A stretch of 64,000 bases of DNA from Thermococcus sp. LS1 (GTDB taxonomy: Archaea > Methanobacteriota_B > Thermococci > Thermococcales > Thermococcaceae), in NCBI RefSeq assembly GCF_012027395.1, contig NZ_SNUJ01000001.1, forward strand, positions 310,001 through 374,000, in the 5' to 3' direction. This document shows positions 19,853-28,025 of this stretch, piece after piece. Below the pieces are notes generated by a model. It was not told the DNA's origin, did not search any database, and saw only the letters and a list, made by a program, of their open reading frames with translations. Every line of letters starts with the position of its first letter. Within the stretch, counting starts at the first letter, position 1. A program made the position numbers and the translations under genes.

Positions 19853-20158
19853 ATGACCGTGAACGGGGAAAAGAGGCTCACCAAGCTCAGCTTCAAGTTC
19901 GGCACCATAGACTGGGAGATGGCAATGGTCAAGCAGTACGAACTCCTGAAGAACGCGGGTGTGTGGAGAGCGTTCATCAACGGCTACTCCAAGAACGGCT
20001 TTGTGGTCTTCGACGAGGAGAAGCTGAGCAGGGAGGAACTCCTTGAAAAGCTCAAGGAGCTTGAGCCAGAAGTTGTCGGGGAGGAACACCTAACGGTTGC
20101 GGAGCTCCTGGAGTCCAGCCACTCCTGGGGCAATATACTCGGCAGGATGGAGTCCTGA
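19853..20158 (+). CDS. small protein paired with the Tes-like radical SAM enzyme
   Basis: The ATG at 19853 is preceded by GAGGTGAT, itself overlapping the radical SAM stop region; only 10 bases separate the genes, so they are surely cotranscribed. The 101-residue product is acidic with an alpha/beta pattern (KLSFKFGTIDWEMAMVKQYELL...ELEPEVVGEEHLTVAELL). No cysteine or metal motif is seen. It may be a partner or substrate carrier of the radical SAM enzyme; that is inference from position only. I recognise no family. Confidence 0.72.
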   Translation: MTVNGEKRLTKLSFKFGTIDWEMAMVKQYELLKNAGVWRAFINGYSKNGFVVFDEEKLSREELLEKLKELEPEVVGEEHLTVAELLESSHSWGNILGRMES

Positions 20159-20172
20159 GAGGATAAAAGAAA

Positions 20173-21621
20173 TCAGCGGAGCTCTATTCTCACTTTTCCT
20201 TTCATGTCCTCTTTTTCAAGCTCAAAGGACACTATCCCGCTGAAGGAGCTCAAGTCCAGGATGTTCTTTCCGCGCCTCAGCTCGAAGGTCTCTGCGTAAG
20301 CCCCAGCCGGGGGAAGCGAGAGGTCGTACTCGTAAACGGTGACCCTGTTGTCGGAGCTGGCATAGAAGACTGCCCTCGGCTCAGTGTAGCCATCGAGCGG
20401 AATTCCTCCAAAAGTTCCTGCGCCGAAGTTCCTTGCCATGCTCGGGAGGGCGAGGGGTATGGAGAAGCTCACCGCCGGGGGTCTGTCCTGGAGAATCTTC
20501 TCGTCGAGCACGACTATGTCCCTGTTCCCCGTGTCAAATGGGGTGGCCTCGGTTGCCCCGGTATTGGGCGCGGTGTTGGTACCAAGGAGTATTTTTCCAT
20601 CCACCTTCTCGATGCTCGTTATCCGTGCCCCGAAGGCCCCAACGATTTTCACCATCGGCGGGACTATGTAAACCAGGACGCTGGGACCGGCCACAGTGTT
20701 GGTTGTGACCCAGTTGAACTCGTCGGTTGGCAGATAGGCCGCGTCGTGGTGGGCGTTGAAAGCAGTTAGTATCCCACCTCCGACGTTTATCGCGTTCACC
20801 CTGAAGGGCGCGTAGAAGGTGCAGAAGTCAAAGAGCCTAAAGAATGTGAAGTCCTCACCCATGAGCGGGTTGCCGGCAAAGAGACCCCCACGGACAAAGG
20901 CGAAAGCCCTGTTGTAAGCGGAAGCCATGGCCCCAAGCTCCGGCCTTATGTAGGACCTCCCGTCGACGCTGCTCCCGGGCCTGAAGGCCTCCCATTTCCC
21001 AGTTATCAAATCCAGAGCTCTTAACTCCCTCAGCCCCTCAGTGAAGTTGTTGCCGATTCCAAAGAACGCCACGTCATGGACGAGGGTCCCCTTCAGCGAG
21101 GGCTCACCTATCAGCGCCTCCGCCTTGCCGGTTCTCCTGTCAAGGGAGTAAACGCCGAGGTTGGCGTGACCGTCTTCCCTCGCGAGCAGAAGTCTATCAC
21201 CGTAGGGGTCGTAGAGAATATCACTTATCTCCCCGGCCCAGTCGGTCTCGTGGTGGATTGAATCCTTCCATAGGAGCCGTATAGAGTCGTTCTCAGTATC
21301 GTAAACGTGAACATGAGAGTACTTGTTGACAAAGCTTATGGTGCGGTTCTTGTAAATGGCCGGAGCGTGAACCCAGCCGCCGAAGTAGATGAACTCATCG
21401 ACTCCCGTTACGGCGTTGTAGGTATCTCCTCCGCTCGTGGGCCCTTCCCCGACAAGGGTGAAGTCGTAGGTTTTTTCCTCGCCGTCCCTCACGAAGTGAG
21501 CCTCGGCCTCGAAGGCCAAGGTGTAGTAGAGCACGCCGTTGTGATATTTAAGGCCGAATATTCCACCACTGCCCCATTCGGGGCCGTAACGCGGGGGGAA
21601 GCGGTAGTTCTTCAGCTCCAT
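20173..21621 (-). CDS. DUF2139 family beta-propeller-like protein
   Basis: This 482-residue protein has no signal peptide and consists of repeating beta segments with WxxD-type turns (ISDILYDPYGDRLLLA, KVDGKILLGTNTAPN), which suggests a seven-blade propeller. It matches the archaeal DUF2139 family as I recall it; function unknown. GGTGATATC precedes the ATG at 21621. It stands alone, converging on the small radical-SAM partner gene and divergent from lrgA. Confidence 0.75.
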   Translation of the reverse strand: MELKNYRFPPRYGPEWGSGGIFGLKYHNGVLYYTLAFEAEAHFVRDGEEKTYDFTLVGEGPTSGGDTYNAVTGVDEFIYFGGWVHAPAIYKNRTISFVNKYSHVHVYDTENDSIRLLWKDSIHHETDWAGEISDILYDPYGDRLLLAREDGHANLGVYSLDRRTGKAEALIGEPSLKGTLVHDVAFFGIGNNFTEGLRELRALDLITGKWEAFRPGSSVDGRSYIRPELGAMASAYNRAFAFVRGGLFAGNPLMGEDFTFFRLFDFCTFYAPFRVNAINVGGGILTAFNAHHDAAYLPTDEFNWVTTNTVAGPSVLVYIVPPMVKIVGAFGARITSIEKVDGKILLGTNTAPNTGATEATPFDTGNRDIVVLDEKILQDRPPAVSFSIPLALPSMARNFGAGTFGGIPLDGYTEPRAVFYASSDNRVTVYEYDLSLPPAGAYAETFELRRGKNILDLSSFSGIVSFELEKEDMKGKVRIELR

Positions 21622-21701
21622 GATATCACCGGGGTTGAATATAGCTTCCCCCTTATTGGACTTTCGGGAGACTTTTATACCCCATCACCGTAGGGGAAAC
21701 C

Positions 21702-22055
21702 ATGTATCGCGGGCTGGCGATAATCTTCGGCTTCTTCCTCATGGGCGAGTGGCTGAGCGAAACCCTCAGTCTCTCAATCCCGGGAAGCGTTCTCGGGATG
21801 CTCCTGCTGCTCGGCGCACTTCTCAGCGGGGCGATAAAGCTCGAATGGATCGAGAACGAAGCGGAACTCTTCGTCAGGAACATGAGCATCCTCTTCATCC
21901 CGCCGGGAGTCGGCATAGTGACGTACCTCGGCCTGATAAAGAGCCAGGCGGTGCCGATATTCGGGGCGCTCCTCATCAGCTTCATTGTAACAATCCTGGC
22001 AACGGCGAAAACGGTTGAGCTGATAAGGGGGAGGAAAGGGGGCGATACCGGATGA
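21702..22055 (+). CDS. CidA/LrgA family membrane protein
   Basis: This 117-residue protein has four hydrophobic segments and the LrgA/CidA pattern GEWLSETLSLSIPGSVLGM and LFIPPGVGIVTYL. In bacteria LrgA/LrgB pairs affect murein hydrolase export or carry small metabolites such as pyruvate or glycolate; archaea lack murein, so a transport role is more likely here. Its stop overlaps the lrgB start by four bases (ATGA), which indicates coupled translation. Confidence 0.85.
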   Translation: MYRGLAIIFGFFLMGEWLSETLSLSIPGSVLGMLLLLGALLSGAIKLEWIENEAELFVRNMSILFIPPGVGIVTYLGLIKSQAVPIFGALLISFIVTILATAKTVELIRGRKGGDTG

Positions 22056-22726
22056 ATCCCTTCGGAATAACGCTCACTCTGGTTGTATTCTACATCTTCT
22101 CGGAGCTTCACAATAGGAGGAAGGCATTCTATACAAACCCGGTTCTTCTGTCGATACTCACGATAGCACTCATCATCAAAGCTGAGGGAATTACTTACGA
22201 CTACTACATGGACAGCGCCAGGATACTCAGCTTCCTCCTCGGACCGGCAGTTGTTAGTTTAGCGGTTCCAGTTTACAAGGGAAGGGAGACTATAAGGGCC
22301 TACGCCAAGGAGATAACCATGGGGATAGTCGTCGGAGGAACGATAGCTATACTCAGCGCCTTCTACATGGCGAAGCTCCTCGGGGGAAGCGAGGAGGTTC
22401 TGCTCAGCATAGCGCCGAAGAGCGTCACAACAGCGATAGCGATAGGGATAAGCGAAAAGATAGGCGGCCTTCCAGCTTTGACGGCCGTTCTGGTGATCCT
22501 GACGGGAATCCTCGGCAATGCCATAGGAGTCGAGCTGCTGAACACGGTAAGGATAAAAGATAGAATAGCGAGAGGGTTAGCCATGGGTGTAACTTCCCAC
22601 GGCCTCGGAACGGCTAGGATAATCCTCGACGACGAGCTGGCCGGAGCGGTGAGCGGATTGGCTATGGCCCTTAACGGCGTCTTCACGTCTCTAGTGCTTC
22701 CCTATCTCATCGAACTCCTCAAGTAG
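22052..22726 (+). CDS. LrgB family membrane protein
   Basis: This 224-residue protein has about six to seven membrane segments. It carries the LrgB signature LSIAPKSVTTAIAIGISEKIGGLPALTA and SHGLGTARI near the C-terminus. It starts in an ATGA overlap with the lrgA-like gene and should act with it. Its last 36 bases overlap the opposing Tfx-type regulator gene tail to tail, so the two transcripts are complementary at their ends. Confidence 0.87.
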   Translation: MNPFGITLTLVVFYIFSELHNRRKAFYTNPVLLSILTIALIIKAEGITYDYYMDSARILSFLLGPAVVSLAVPVYKGRETIRAYAKEITMGIVVGGTIAILSAFYMAKLLGGSEEVLLSIAPKSVTTAIAIGISEKIGGLPALTAVLVILTGILGNAIGVELLNTVRIKDRIARGLAMGVTSHGLGTARIILDDELAGAVSGLAMALNGVFTSLVLPYLIELLK

Positions 22727-23131
22727 GCACTCGCTTATCCTAAGCCTGTCCCTGGCGTCGAGGAAGAGTGTGAAGTCCCTCTTGGCTATCCTGTCCGAGA
22801 TTGGAGCATGCTCGACGAGGAAGGCTATGACCTCGGCCGTGCTGTACGGAACCTTAATTTGGAGCTCGTCCGCCTTCTTGAAGAGCTTGTCGGGGACTGT
22901 GAAGATGTCCTCACCCTTCCTGACCTCAACACTTATCTTTGAGTTTATCTGCTCCCAGATGATGATGGTGTTCCTTGCCCTTTCGATCTTCTCAAGGGCC
23001 CTCCTCTCGAGAATGCTTATGTTGGCCCTGCTCGTGCCTAAGAGCTCTGCTATCTCGCTCTGCTTGAGTCCCCTCGCGCGCAAACGGAGGATCTTAATCT
23101 GCTGCTCCGTGAGGAAGCTCTTACTCCCCAT
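22691..23131 (-). CDS. Tfx family DNA-binding protein
   Basis: The 146-residue product starts at 23131 (AGGTGTTTAAA before ATG). An N-terminal helix-turn-helix (FLTEQQIKILRLRARGLKQSE then IAELLGTSRANISILERRA) and a C-terminal domain match the archaeal Tfx family; the founding member binds DNA near a molybdenum formylmethanofuran dehydrogenase operon. The target here is unknown; the converging lrgAB-like genes are a possibility only because of position. Confidence 0.86.
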   Translation of the reverse strand: MGSKSFLTEQQIKILRLRARGLKQSEIAELLGTSRANISILERRALEKIERARNTIIIWEQINSKISVEVRKGEDIFTVPDKLFKKADELQIKVPYSTAEVIAFLVEHAPISDRIAKRDFTLFLDARDRLRISECLLEEFDEIGKH

Positions 23132-23271
23132 TTTAAACACCTGAGTTTAACACGTATCAAAAGGTTAAAACTTTTTCCATTCAAATGCCAGACTCCAACG
23201 TAATCTAGGAAGAGACAGCAAGAATTCCCAGCCAGATTATCCCTCCAGAAAAGCCACGAGAATTCTGGTGG

Positions 23272-23346
23272 TCCCGCGGCCCGGATTTGAACCGGGGACC
23301 TGCGGATCTACAGTCCGCCGCCGCTCCCAGGCTAGGCTACCGCGGG
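23272..23346 (-). tRNA. tRNA-Tyr (anticodon GTA)
   Basis: On the minus strand the acceptor stem is CCCGCGG with CCGCGGG, the anticodon arm GCGGA-CTGTAGA-TCCGC (anticodon GTA), and the discriminator A is followed by an encoded CCA (23271-23269). The first pair is C1-G72, the archaeal tRNA-Tyr identity pair. A TATA element (ATTTATAAACC, near 23393-23383) lies upstream. No intron. Confidence 0.96.
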
Positions 23347-23422
23347 ACCCTACAGCCAGCCCGTTCCATAATGCCCCGGGTAGGTTTATAAATTTTTCTC
23401 CCGACTTAACCTCGGTGAGAGC

Positions 23423-24004
23423 ATGAAGCTTTACGAACCCATAACGCTCGCAATGCCGCTCGCGAAGTGGATAGGAGACTTCATAAGGGAGAACGGCCGC
23501 CTGCCAGAGGGTAAAAACGTTAGAGAAACCATGAGGAGTTTCGGCCTCGAGGAGATCTGTCTGGACAGAGGTCTAGCCGTTTACAGGGGTCGCTTTTTAA
23601 TTGCGCTGGTCTTCCCGAGGAACGAGAATCTCGTCATCGACGTAATATCGTCCAGCGGAGAGCTGAGCGACGCGCTTGAGGTGATAGCCTACCACGACAA
23701 AAAGATAGAGACCTTCGTGGTGGAGATACTGCCGACCAACGACCTTGAATACGAGGGCAACATCGGCATCGAGCCGACAATCATAGACGAGGAGAGCCTT
23801 GAGCTCGAGAGCAGCCCGGTTCTGGGCCACTTTGAGGAGGACGAGGAAGGGATGTTCCTGGTGATAGACGGTGAGACCTACGAGCGCTGGAAGGAGGAGG
23901 ACGATATTCACACCTGCCCAATATGCGGCGGCGAGCTGGCCTGGCGCAAGGAGAAGGCCTACTGTGCAGACTGCGGTTACGGGGTTAAGGTGGTGAGAAA
24001 ATGA
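23423..24004 (+). CDS. conserved protein with C-terminal zinc ribbon
   Basis: This 193-residue protein has an alpha/beta N-terminal domain (about residues 1-110), an acidic linker, and a C-terminal zinc ribbon with CPICGG and CADCG. The function is not known to me. GGTGAGAGC lies before the ATG. The TATA-like sequence at 23383-23395 is shared with the divergent tRNA-Tyr gene. Its stop overlaps the aldolase-family gene by four bases (ATGA), so the two are translated together. Confidence 0.78.
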   Translation: MKLYEPITLAMPLAKWIGDFIRENGRLPEGKNVRETMRSFGLEEICLDRGLAVYRGRFLIALVFPRNENLVIDVISSSGELSDALEVIAYHDKKIETFVVEILPTNDLEYEGNIGIEPTIIDEESLELESSPVLGHFEEDEEGMFLVIDGETYERWKEEDDIHTCPICGGELAWRKEKAYCADCGYGVKVVRK

Positions 24005-24558
24005 GCCGTATTGTTAAGGCCCAGCTTGTTAAGTACTCCCACCTCGCTCACGAGAGGGGACTTACGGCGGCCTTCGGCGGGAATCTGAGCATCAGACAGG
24101 GGGATCTGATCTTTATCAAAGCAACCGGGGCCGTCATGGACGACATGACGAGGGAGCAGGTGGCGGTAATCGACATGAACGGAAAACAGCTGTCAGCTAT
24201 TAGACCCTCCTCCGAGTACAGGCTCCACCTGGCGATCTACCGCGAGAGACCGGACGTCAAGGCTATAGCTCACCTCCACCCGCCGTATTCCATAATAGCC
24301 TCGACCATGCTCGAGGTGGAACTCCCGATAATAACGCCCGAGGCGGAGCTGTACCTCAGAAGGATACCGATTGTACCCTTTAGGCCTGCCGGAACGGAGG
24401 AGCTGGCAGAGGCCGTCACAGAAGTCATATGCCAGTCAGATGCAGTTCTGATGGAAAAGCACGGCATCGTCACCGTCGGGAAGAGCCTGAGGGAAGCATT
24501 CTACAAGGCCGAACTGGTTGAGGAGAGCGCAAAGCTGTGGTATCTGCTCAGAAAATGA
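24001..24558 (+). CDS. class II aldolase/adducin family protein
   Basis: The 185-residue product follows the fuculose-phosphate aldolase fold: GGNLSIRQGD near residue 27, PSSEYRLHLAIY, the zinc histidines in AHLHPPYS and the third in MEKHGIVTVG. Members cleave or form sugar phosphates through a zinc-bound enolate; the substrate here cannot be told. Translation is coupled to the zinc-ribbon gene through an ATGA overlap, which suggests a shared pathway. Confidence 0.84.
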   Translation: MSRIVKAQLVKYSHLAHERGLTAAFGGNLSIRQGDLIFIKATGAVMDDMTREQVAVIDMNGKQLSAIRPSSEYRLHLAIYRERPDVKAIAHLHPPYSIIASTMLEVELPIITPEAELYLRRIPIVPFRPAGTEELAEAVTEVICQSDAVLMEKHGIVTVGKSLREAFYKAELVEESAKLWYLLRK

Positions 24559-24623
24559 TTATCAAACACACGGAAGAAGAGAACCCTCAAAACGCAGGAA
24601 ATGAGCGGGAAAAGTAAAAGCGC

Positions 24624-24875
24624 TCACTTAACCTGCTCAAGGGCTCCGAGGACCTCCCAGATGATGGTCCTCGTGTGCATAGGCATGTTCGGATCCTCGC
24701 TAATCTCCTCGAGGATGGCTATCGCGTCGGCGGCCCTGACGGCCGGCTCCTTGCTCTCGTCGAGGAGGACCTCTATGGCCTGCTCGGCGGCTCTCCTAAT
24801 GTTCCTCGGAACGACAGTGTCCTGGACGACCTGCTCCTTGAGAACCTGCACAATCTGGTGAATCAGCTCGCTCAT
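24624..24875 (-). CDS. UPF0147 family protein
   Basis: An 83-residue helical protein, [19 protein letters not shown]..., with the family segment [18 protein letters not shown] and [17 protein letters not shown]0147 members are small, conserved in euryarchaea and without assigned function. GGGGGTGATAG precedes the ATG. It is a single gene between two convergent or divergent neighbours. Confidence 0.88.
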   Translation of the reverse strand: MSELIHQIVQVLKEQVVQDTVVPRNIRRAAEQAIEVLLDESKEPAVRAADAIAILEEISEDPNMPMHTRTIIWEVLGALEQVK

Positions 24876-24982
24876 TCTATCACCCCCTTTTCTAAAGAAT
24901 TGTTACTAAAATCTCCTCGGGTTATCTTAAGCTTTCCTAACTAAAAAACTTTTCGGTTAACGTCGAAACTAAAGAAGGAAAA

Positions 24983-25510
24983 TCAGTACTCGACCCCCCT
25001 CCTCGCAAGGATGCCCCTCTGATAGGGGTGCTTTATCTCCCTCATCTCGGTGACGTAGTCAGCTAACTCGAAGAGCTCCTCCGGGCAGTAGCGGCCGGTG
25101 ATGACGAGCTCGGTGTGGGGTGCTTTGCTCTTAATGAGCTCCTTGACTTCCTCGACGTCGAGCATGCCGAAGCCCAGAGCGACGCAGAGCTCATCGAGGA
25201 TTACCAAGTCCCACTCTCCGCTCGAGACAACTTCCTTCGCGCGCTGAAGGGCTTTCTTGGCAGCTTCTATGTCGTCGGGCTCGGGTTTGCCGTGGACGAA
25301 CTTCGGTAACCCAAAGGACTCTATGACCGCCCCGCACTCTGCTATCTTCTTCTGCTCTCCGTAAACGTTCCCGGCCTTCATGAACTGGAGTATTATCACC
25401 TTCCCACCGGAGCCGAGCATTCTCACCGCGAGGCCAAAAGCGGCCGTCGTCTTCCCCTTTCCGTTGCCGGTGTATATGTGAACTAAGCCAAGCTTGTCTT
25501 TCCAGGCCAT
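24983..25510 (-). CDS. cobA: cob(I)yrinic acid a,c-diamide adenosyltransferase
   Basis: The enzyme adds the adenosyl group of ATP to corrinoid cobalt in making or salvaging adenosylcobalamin. The 175-residue product has the Walker A loop YTGNGKGKTTAAFG at about residues 13-26, VILQFMKAG, DLVILDELCVAL (Walker B) and VITGRYCPEELFELADYVTEM. It is of normal length for the CobA/CobO/BtuR family. It is the last core gene before the accessory island. Confidence 0.94.
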   Translation of the reverse strand: MAWKDKLGLVHIYTGNGKGKTTAAFGLAVRMLGSGGKVIILQFMKAGNVYGEQKKIAECGAVIESFGLPKFVHGKPEPDDIEAAKKALQRAKEVVSSGEWDLVILDELCVALGFGMLDVEEVKELIKSKAPHTELVITGRYCPEELFELADYVTEMREIKHPYQRGILARRGVEY

Positions 25511-25611
25511 GTGGATTCACCGGGTGGATATAATCGCCAGGGTTTTTAGGGGTTTGGATGAAAGTGGTAAGATTAATGCATCTCCACCAAAATGTGAGCC
25601 TCCAGACCCTG

Positions 25612-26619
25612 TCACTTCGCGTTTCTTTTCACTTCCAGGGCAATGTTCACTCCTGTGGCTTTCGCAAGCTCATGGAACACAGCAACTGCCCTATTCCCAT
25701 CTTCGGGGAGATATAAATACCAGTTCCCGATCTTCGCAACCGCATTCCAGTACTTTTGGGAAACAGTGGGAGCTTTTGAGAGATATTTTCCAATTACCGG
25801 AAAGTCCTTCACTCCCATATCCAGCAGGAAGCGCACCACGACAGAGGTAATACTGCTCCAGGTGAGTTTGAGTCCTCTCCACCTCTTTCCATGACTTATC
25901 TCAACTCTGTACCACTTGCCATTAATTTGGACAAACACTGCCGTTGGGGTATACCCCCTTAAATCTCTTCCAATAAGCTCTTCCACAGCAACTGCCGAAG
26001 GTGGCAACTGGACTTCGCGGGCTGAGACGTAGAGGGTTCTGAAATTGTGATCCTGAGCTGAGGGTAACCTCTGGAGTATTGGCTTCTGTATCACTGGGAC
26101 AGACACTTGGGTGGGTATCCTTGAGTATTCAGATGGAATGTCCCGATAATTAGTAATTTTCTCCTTTGAGAACCAGCGGAGCCTCTCGATGGCTTCCTCT
26201 GTGCTCTGGTTCATTAAGTCCACAGCAAGAATAATTCTTTCATCAACAGGTTTGTACTCCTCAAAGGCATTTATTAAGGCCCACTGGAGGCCATTCGTCA
26301 GGATTCCAATCCTAATTCCCTTGTCGAAACAGTATCCGGCAAGCTGTCTCGCGTGTTTTGAGTTAATCCTCCCGTCCCTGAAGATTCTCTCCTTGACACT
26401 CTTCGCTTCGAGAAACGCAACGATTCTGCCGTTTATCATAATGGCATAATCTGGCCGGCCCTCCTCTGTGCTGGTCTCGGGCATGACCTCATCCGGATCA
26501 AAGACGTCCCAACCAAGGGCCATAAGGATTGGCAGGATTAAGTGTTGTTTTGTGGACTCCTCGTTAGGGATTTTACCGCTAATCTTTTTGACCCTTTCAA
26601 TGATTTCAAGCAAATCCAC
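25612..26619 (-). CDS. HsdR_N-like restriction endonuclease-domain protein
   Basis: A GTG at 26619 with GAGAGGTGGTACT before it gives 335 residues; an upstream ATG at 26643 has no such site. The N-terminal 150 residues match the type I restriction R-subunit nuclease domain (HsdR_N): ESTKQHLILPILMALGWDV, then the PD-(D/E)xK core GRPDYAIMING...AFLEAKS. No helicase domain follows. The C-terminal 150 residues (GRDLRGYTPTAVFVQINGKW, then a helical region) are unrecognised and may bind DNA. It is the first gene of the island, divergent from the methyltransferase operon. Confidence 0.78.
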   Translation of the reverse strand: MDLLEIIERVKKISGKIPNEESTKQHLILPILMALGWDVFDPDEVMPETSTEEGRPDYAIMINGRIVAFLEAKSVKERIFRDGRINSKHARQLAGYCFDKGIRIGILTNGLQWALINAFEEYKPVDERIILAVDLMNQSTEEAIERLRWFSKEKITNYRDIPSEYSRIPTQVSVPVIQKPILQRLPSAQDHNFRTLYVSAREVQLPPSAVAVEELIGRDLRGYTPTAVFVQINGKWYRVEISHGKRWRGLKLTWSSITSVVVRFLLDMGVKDFPVIGKYLSKAPTVSQKYWNAVAKIGNWYLYLPEDGNRAVAVFHELAKATGVNIALEVKRNAK

Positions 26620-26679
26620 AGTACCACCTCTCTTGCCCAACATTCCTTATCGGCAGAAGACAAATCAAAGTTGAAGGGG

Positions 26680-27132
26680 TCAAACCCCTGCCCTCTTCAA
26701 AATCTCCCTATACTCGTCCTCTTTGATGTATCTTCCCGAGACCGCGATGAACCGCTTCGGCTTGACGACCTTCGGGTACTTCCGTATGTTCTTCAGCTTG
26801 ACCACCATCCATGGCCTCGGCCTTCTTCCCCTTGAGTGCCACTTCGCCCTGTCGCGCTCGTACTTTCTGAGCTCCTCTGGAGTGAGGAAAAGCTCGTCTT
26901 TGTACTTCTTGATAATATCCTCAACATTCGTGAAGTGCTCGACGCTCTCGACCTCTGCCTCGCCGTGCCAGCCCTGATCCTCGTGGGAGGCATAAAAGAC
27001 CAGCTTCATGCCTGGTTTGAGCCTGAGCGTTGAAGGCTTGACGAAGACAGTCTTTCCCTCATCGAGTATTCGCTTCAAAAGCGGCCTCGGCACGGGGAAG
27101 GTTGCACCGATGACCTCTTCACTCCTTGTCAT
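26680..27132 (-). CDS. DUF365 protein, PUA-superfamily fold
   Basis: The start at 27132 has GGTGAAAACG before it and gives 150 residues. The sequence (VIGATFPVPRPLLKRILDEG, GMKLVFYASHEDQGWHGEAEV, then a basic segment RGRRPRPWMVVKLKNIRKYP) matches DUF365, which is related to the ASCH/PUA/EVE domains that bind RNA or modified bases. It lies 60 bases upstream of the HsdR_N-like gene in the same direction. It may be core rather than part of the defence set, since DUF365 is widespread in archaea. Confidence 0.75.
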   Translation of the reverse strand: MTRSEEVIGATFPVPRPLLKRILDEGKTVFVKPSTLRLKPGMKLVFYASHEDQGWHGEAEVESVEHFTNVEDIIKKYKDELFLTPEELRKYERDRAKWHSRGRRPRPWMVVKLKNIRKYPKVVKPKRFIAVSGRYIKEDEYREILKRAGV

Positions 27133-27222
27133 CGTTTTCACCGAAGGTACTTCAGCCCTAATCCTTAAGGGATTTACTGCCCAAATGAGTCGTAACGTTA
27201 AAAAGACGCGGGAGAAGAGGAA

Positions 27223-27798
27223 TTGGGGTTTGCCACAGTGGGACAGGGAACCCTAATAATTGCCATTGACAAAGAAGTTTCAGCCGTCGCAATAATTAGT
27301 GTGCCGTACCAATACCTCGATAAAGTCACGGACGAGTTCTCTGAAATCAAACACATAAAAGAGATGGAGGGCAACAGGGACAAATACCTGAAGGAGTACT
27401 TCAAACCCATTCTGGAAAAAGTTCTGGACAAGTATCCCATTGAGATCAGGTATTACCTCAAGGTCGACCATTACTTCTGGGAGGACCTTGAATATCTCTC
27501 CAAGTGGGGACTCGAACTCATCGTGGACGACGGCCTGTGGACAGCCGTGAAGGACAGGTTCGGGGGTACTCAAGTATCACTTGTTAAAGAGGGAGAGATA
27601 AGAAAGCGCATTCGAGAGCTCAAGAAAAGACTCAGGGAAGCAAAGCGGAGGAAAGACACATTGGAAGAAGATGAAATCATGAGAGAGCTAAAAATCGAAA
27701 GAAGGAGACGCATCTTAATAACGATCGCCGACAATTACCTCCACTTGAAAAAGCGTGGTATTGGTCCCATACGCAGACAGAAGAACAGAAAACATTAA
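27223..27798 (+). CDS. unrecognised protein with charged C-terminal helix
   Basis: The frame opens at a TTG (27223, with GAGAAGAGG before it); a GTG at 27238 is the alternative start. The 191-residue product has an N-terminal beta-strand-rich part (GQGTLIIAIDKEVSAVAIIS) that could be an RNase H-like or nuclease-like fold, a middle helical part, and a long basic coiled helix from about residue 125 (IRKRIRELKKRLREAKRRKD). The tail ends GIGPIRRQKNRKH. No family is recognised. It stands just upstream of the defence operon, in the same direction. Confidence 0.6.
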   Translation: MGFATVGQGTLIIAIDKEVSAVAIISVPYQYLDKVTDEFSEIKHIKEMEGNRDKYLKEYFKPILEKVLDKYPIEIRYYLKVDHYFWEDLEYLSKWGLELIVDDGLWTAVKDRFGGTQVSLVKEGEIRKRIRELKKRLREAKRRKDTLEEDEIMRELKIERRRRILITIADNYLHLKKRGIGPIRRQKNRKH

Positions 27799-28025
27799 AA
27801 GCGACAGAAACCGCCTGCTCCACCGCCCCCTCATACCCCATTCCGGGGTCGTGACGGGGAACAGGCGAGAGATTCTCGTTAACGTTACTGTCTCCAGTCC
27901 CATTTAGGGTGAATCCCCTAATAAAGATTTCGTCTGTGACTATACTTAGGGCGTTACCCGATGTATCGCCCATTATCAAAAGGTATTTATTGCAGGGCGT
28001 GTTAAATTGCCCGGGTGTGAATAAC
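27799..28025 (+). promoter_or_regulatory. leader and promoter region of the methyltransferase operon
   Basis: This 227-base gap holds no gene. A TATA-like GGTATTTATTG (27982-27992) lies 34 bases before the ATG at 28026, and GGGTGTG forms a weak ribosome binding site. Upstream are a short hairpin CCCCATTCCGGGG (near 27836) and the palindrome GTTAAC. These could be operator sites but are not distinctive. Confidence 0.5.

Noticed and set aside
18424-19980. 518-residue open frame on the minus strand
   Set aside because: It lies opposite the radical SAM gene, has no ribosome binding site and reads as low-complexity valine/leucine sequence, the mirror of a GC-biased gene.
24001-24558. Specific call as L-fuculose-phosphate aldolase
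   Set aside because: The fold and zinc histidines fit, but the substrate cannot be derived from the sequence.
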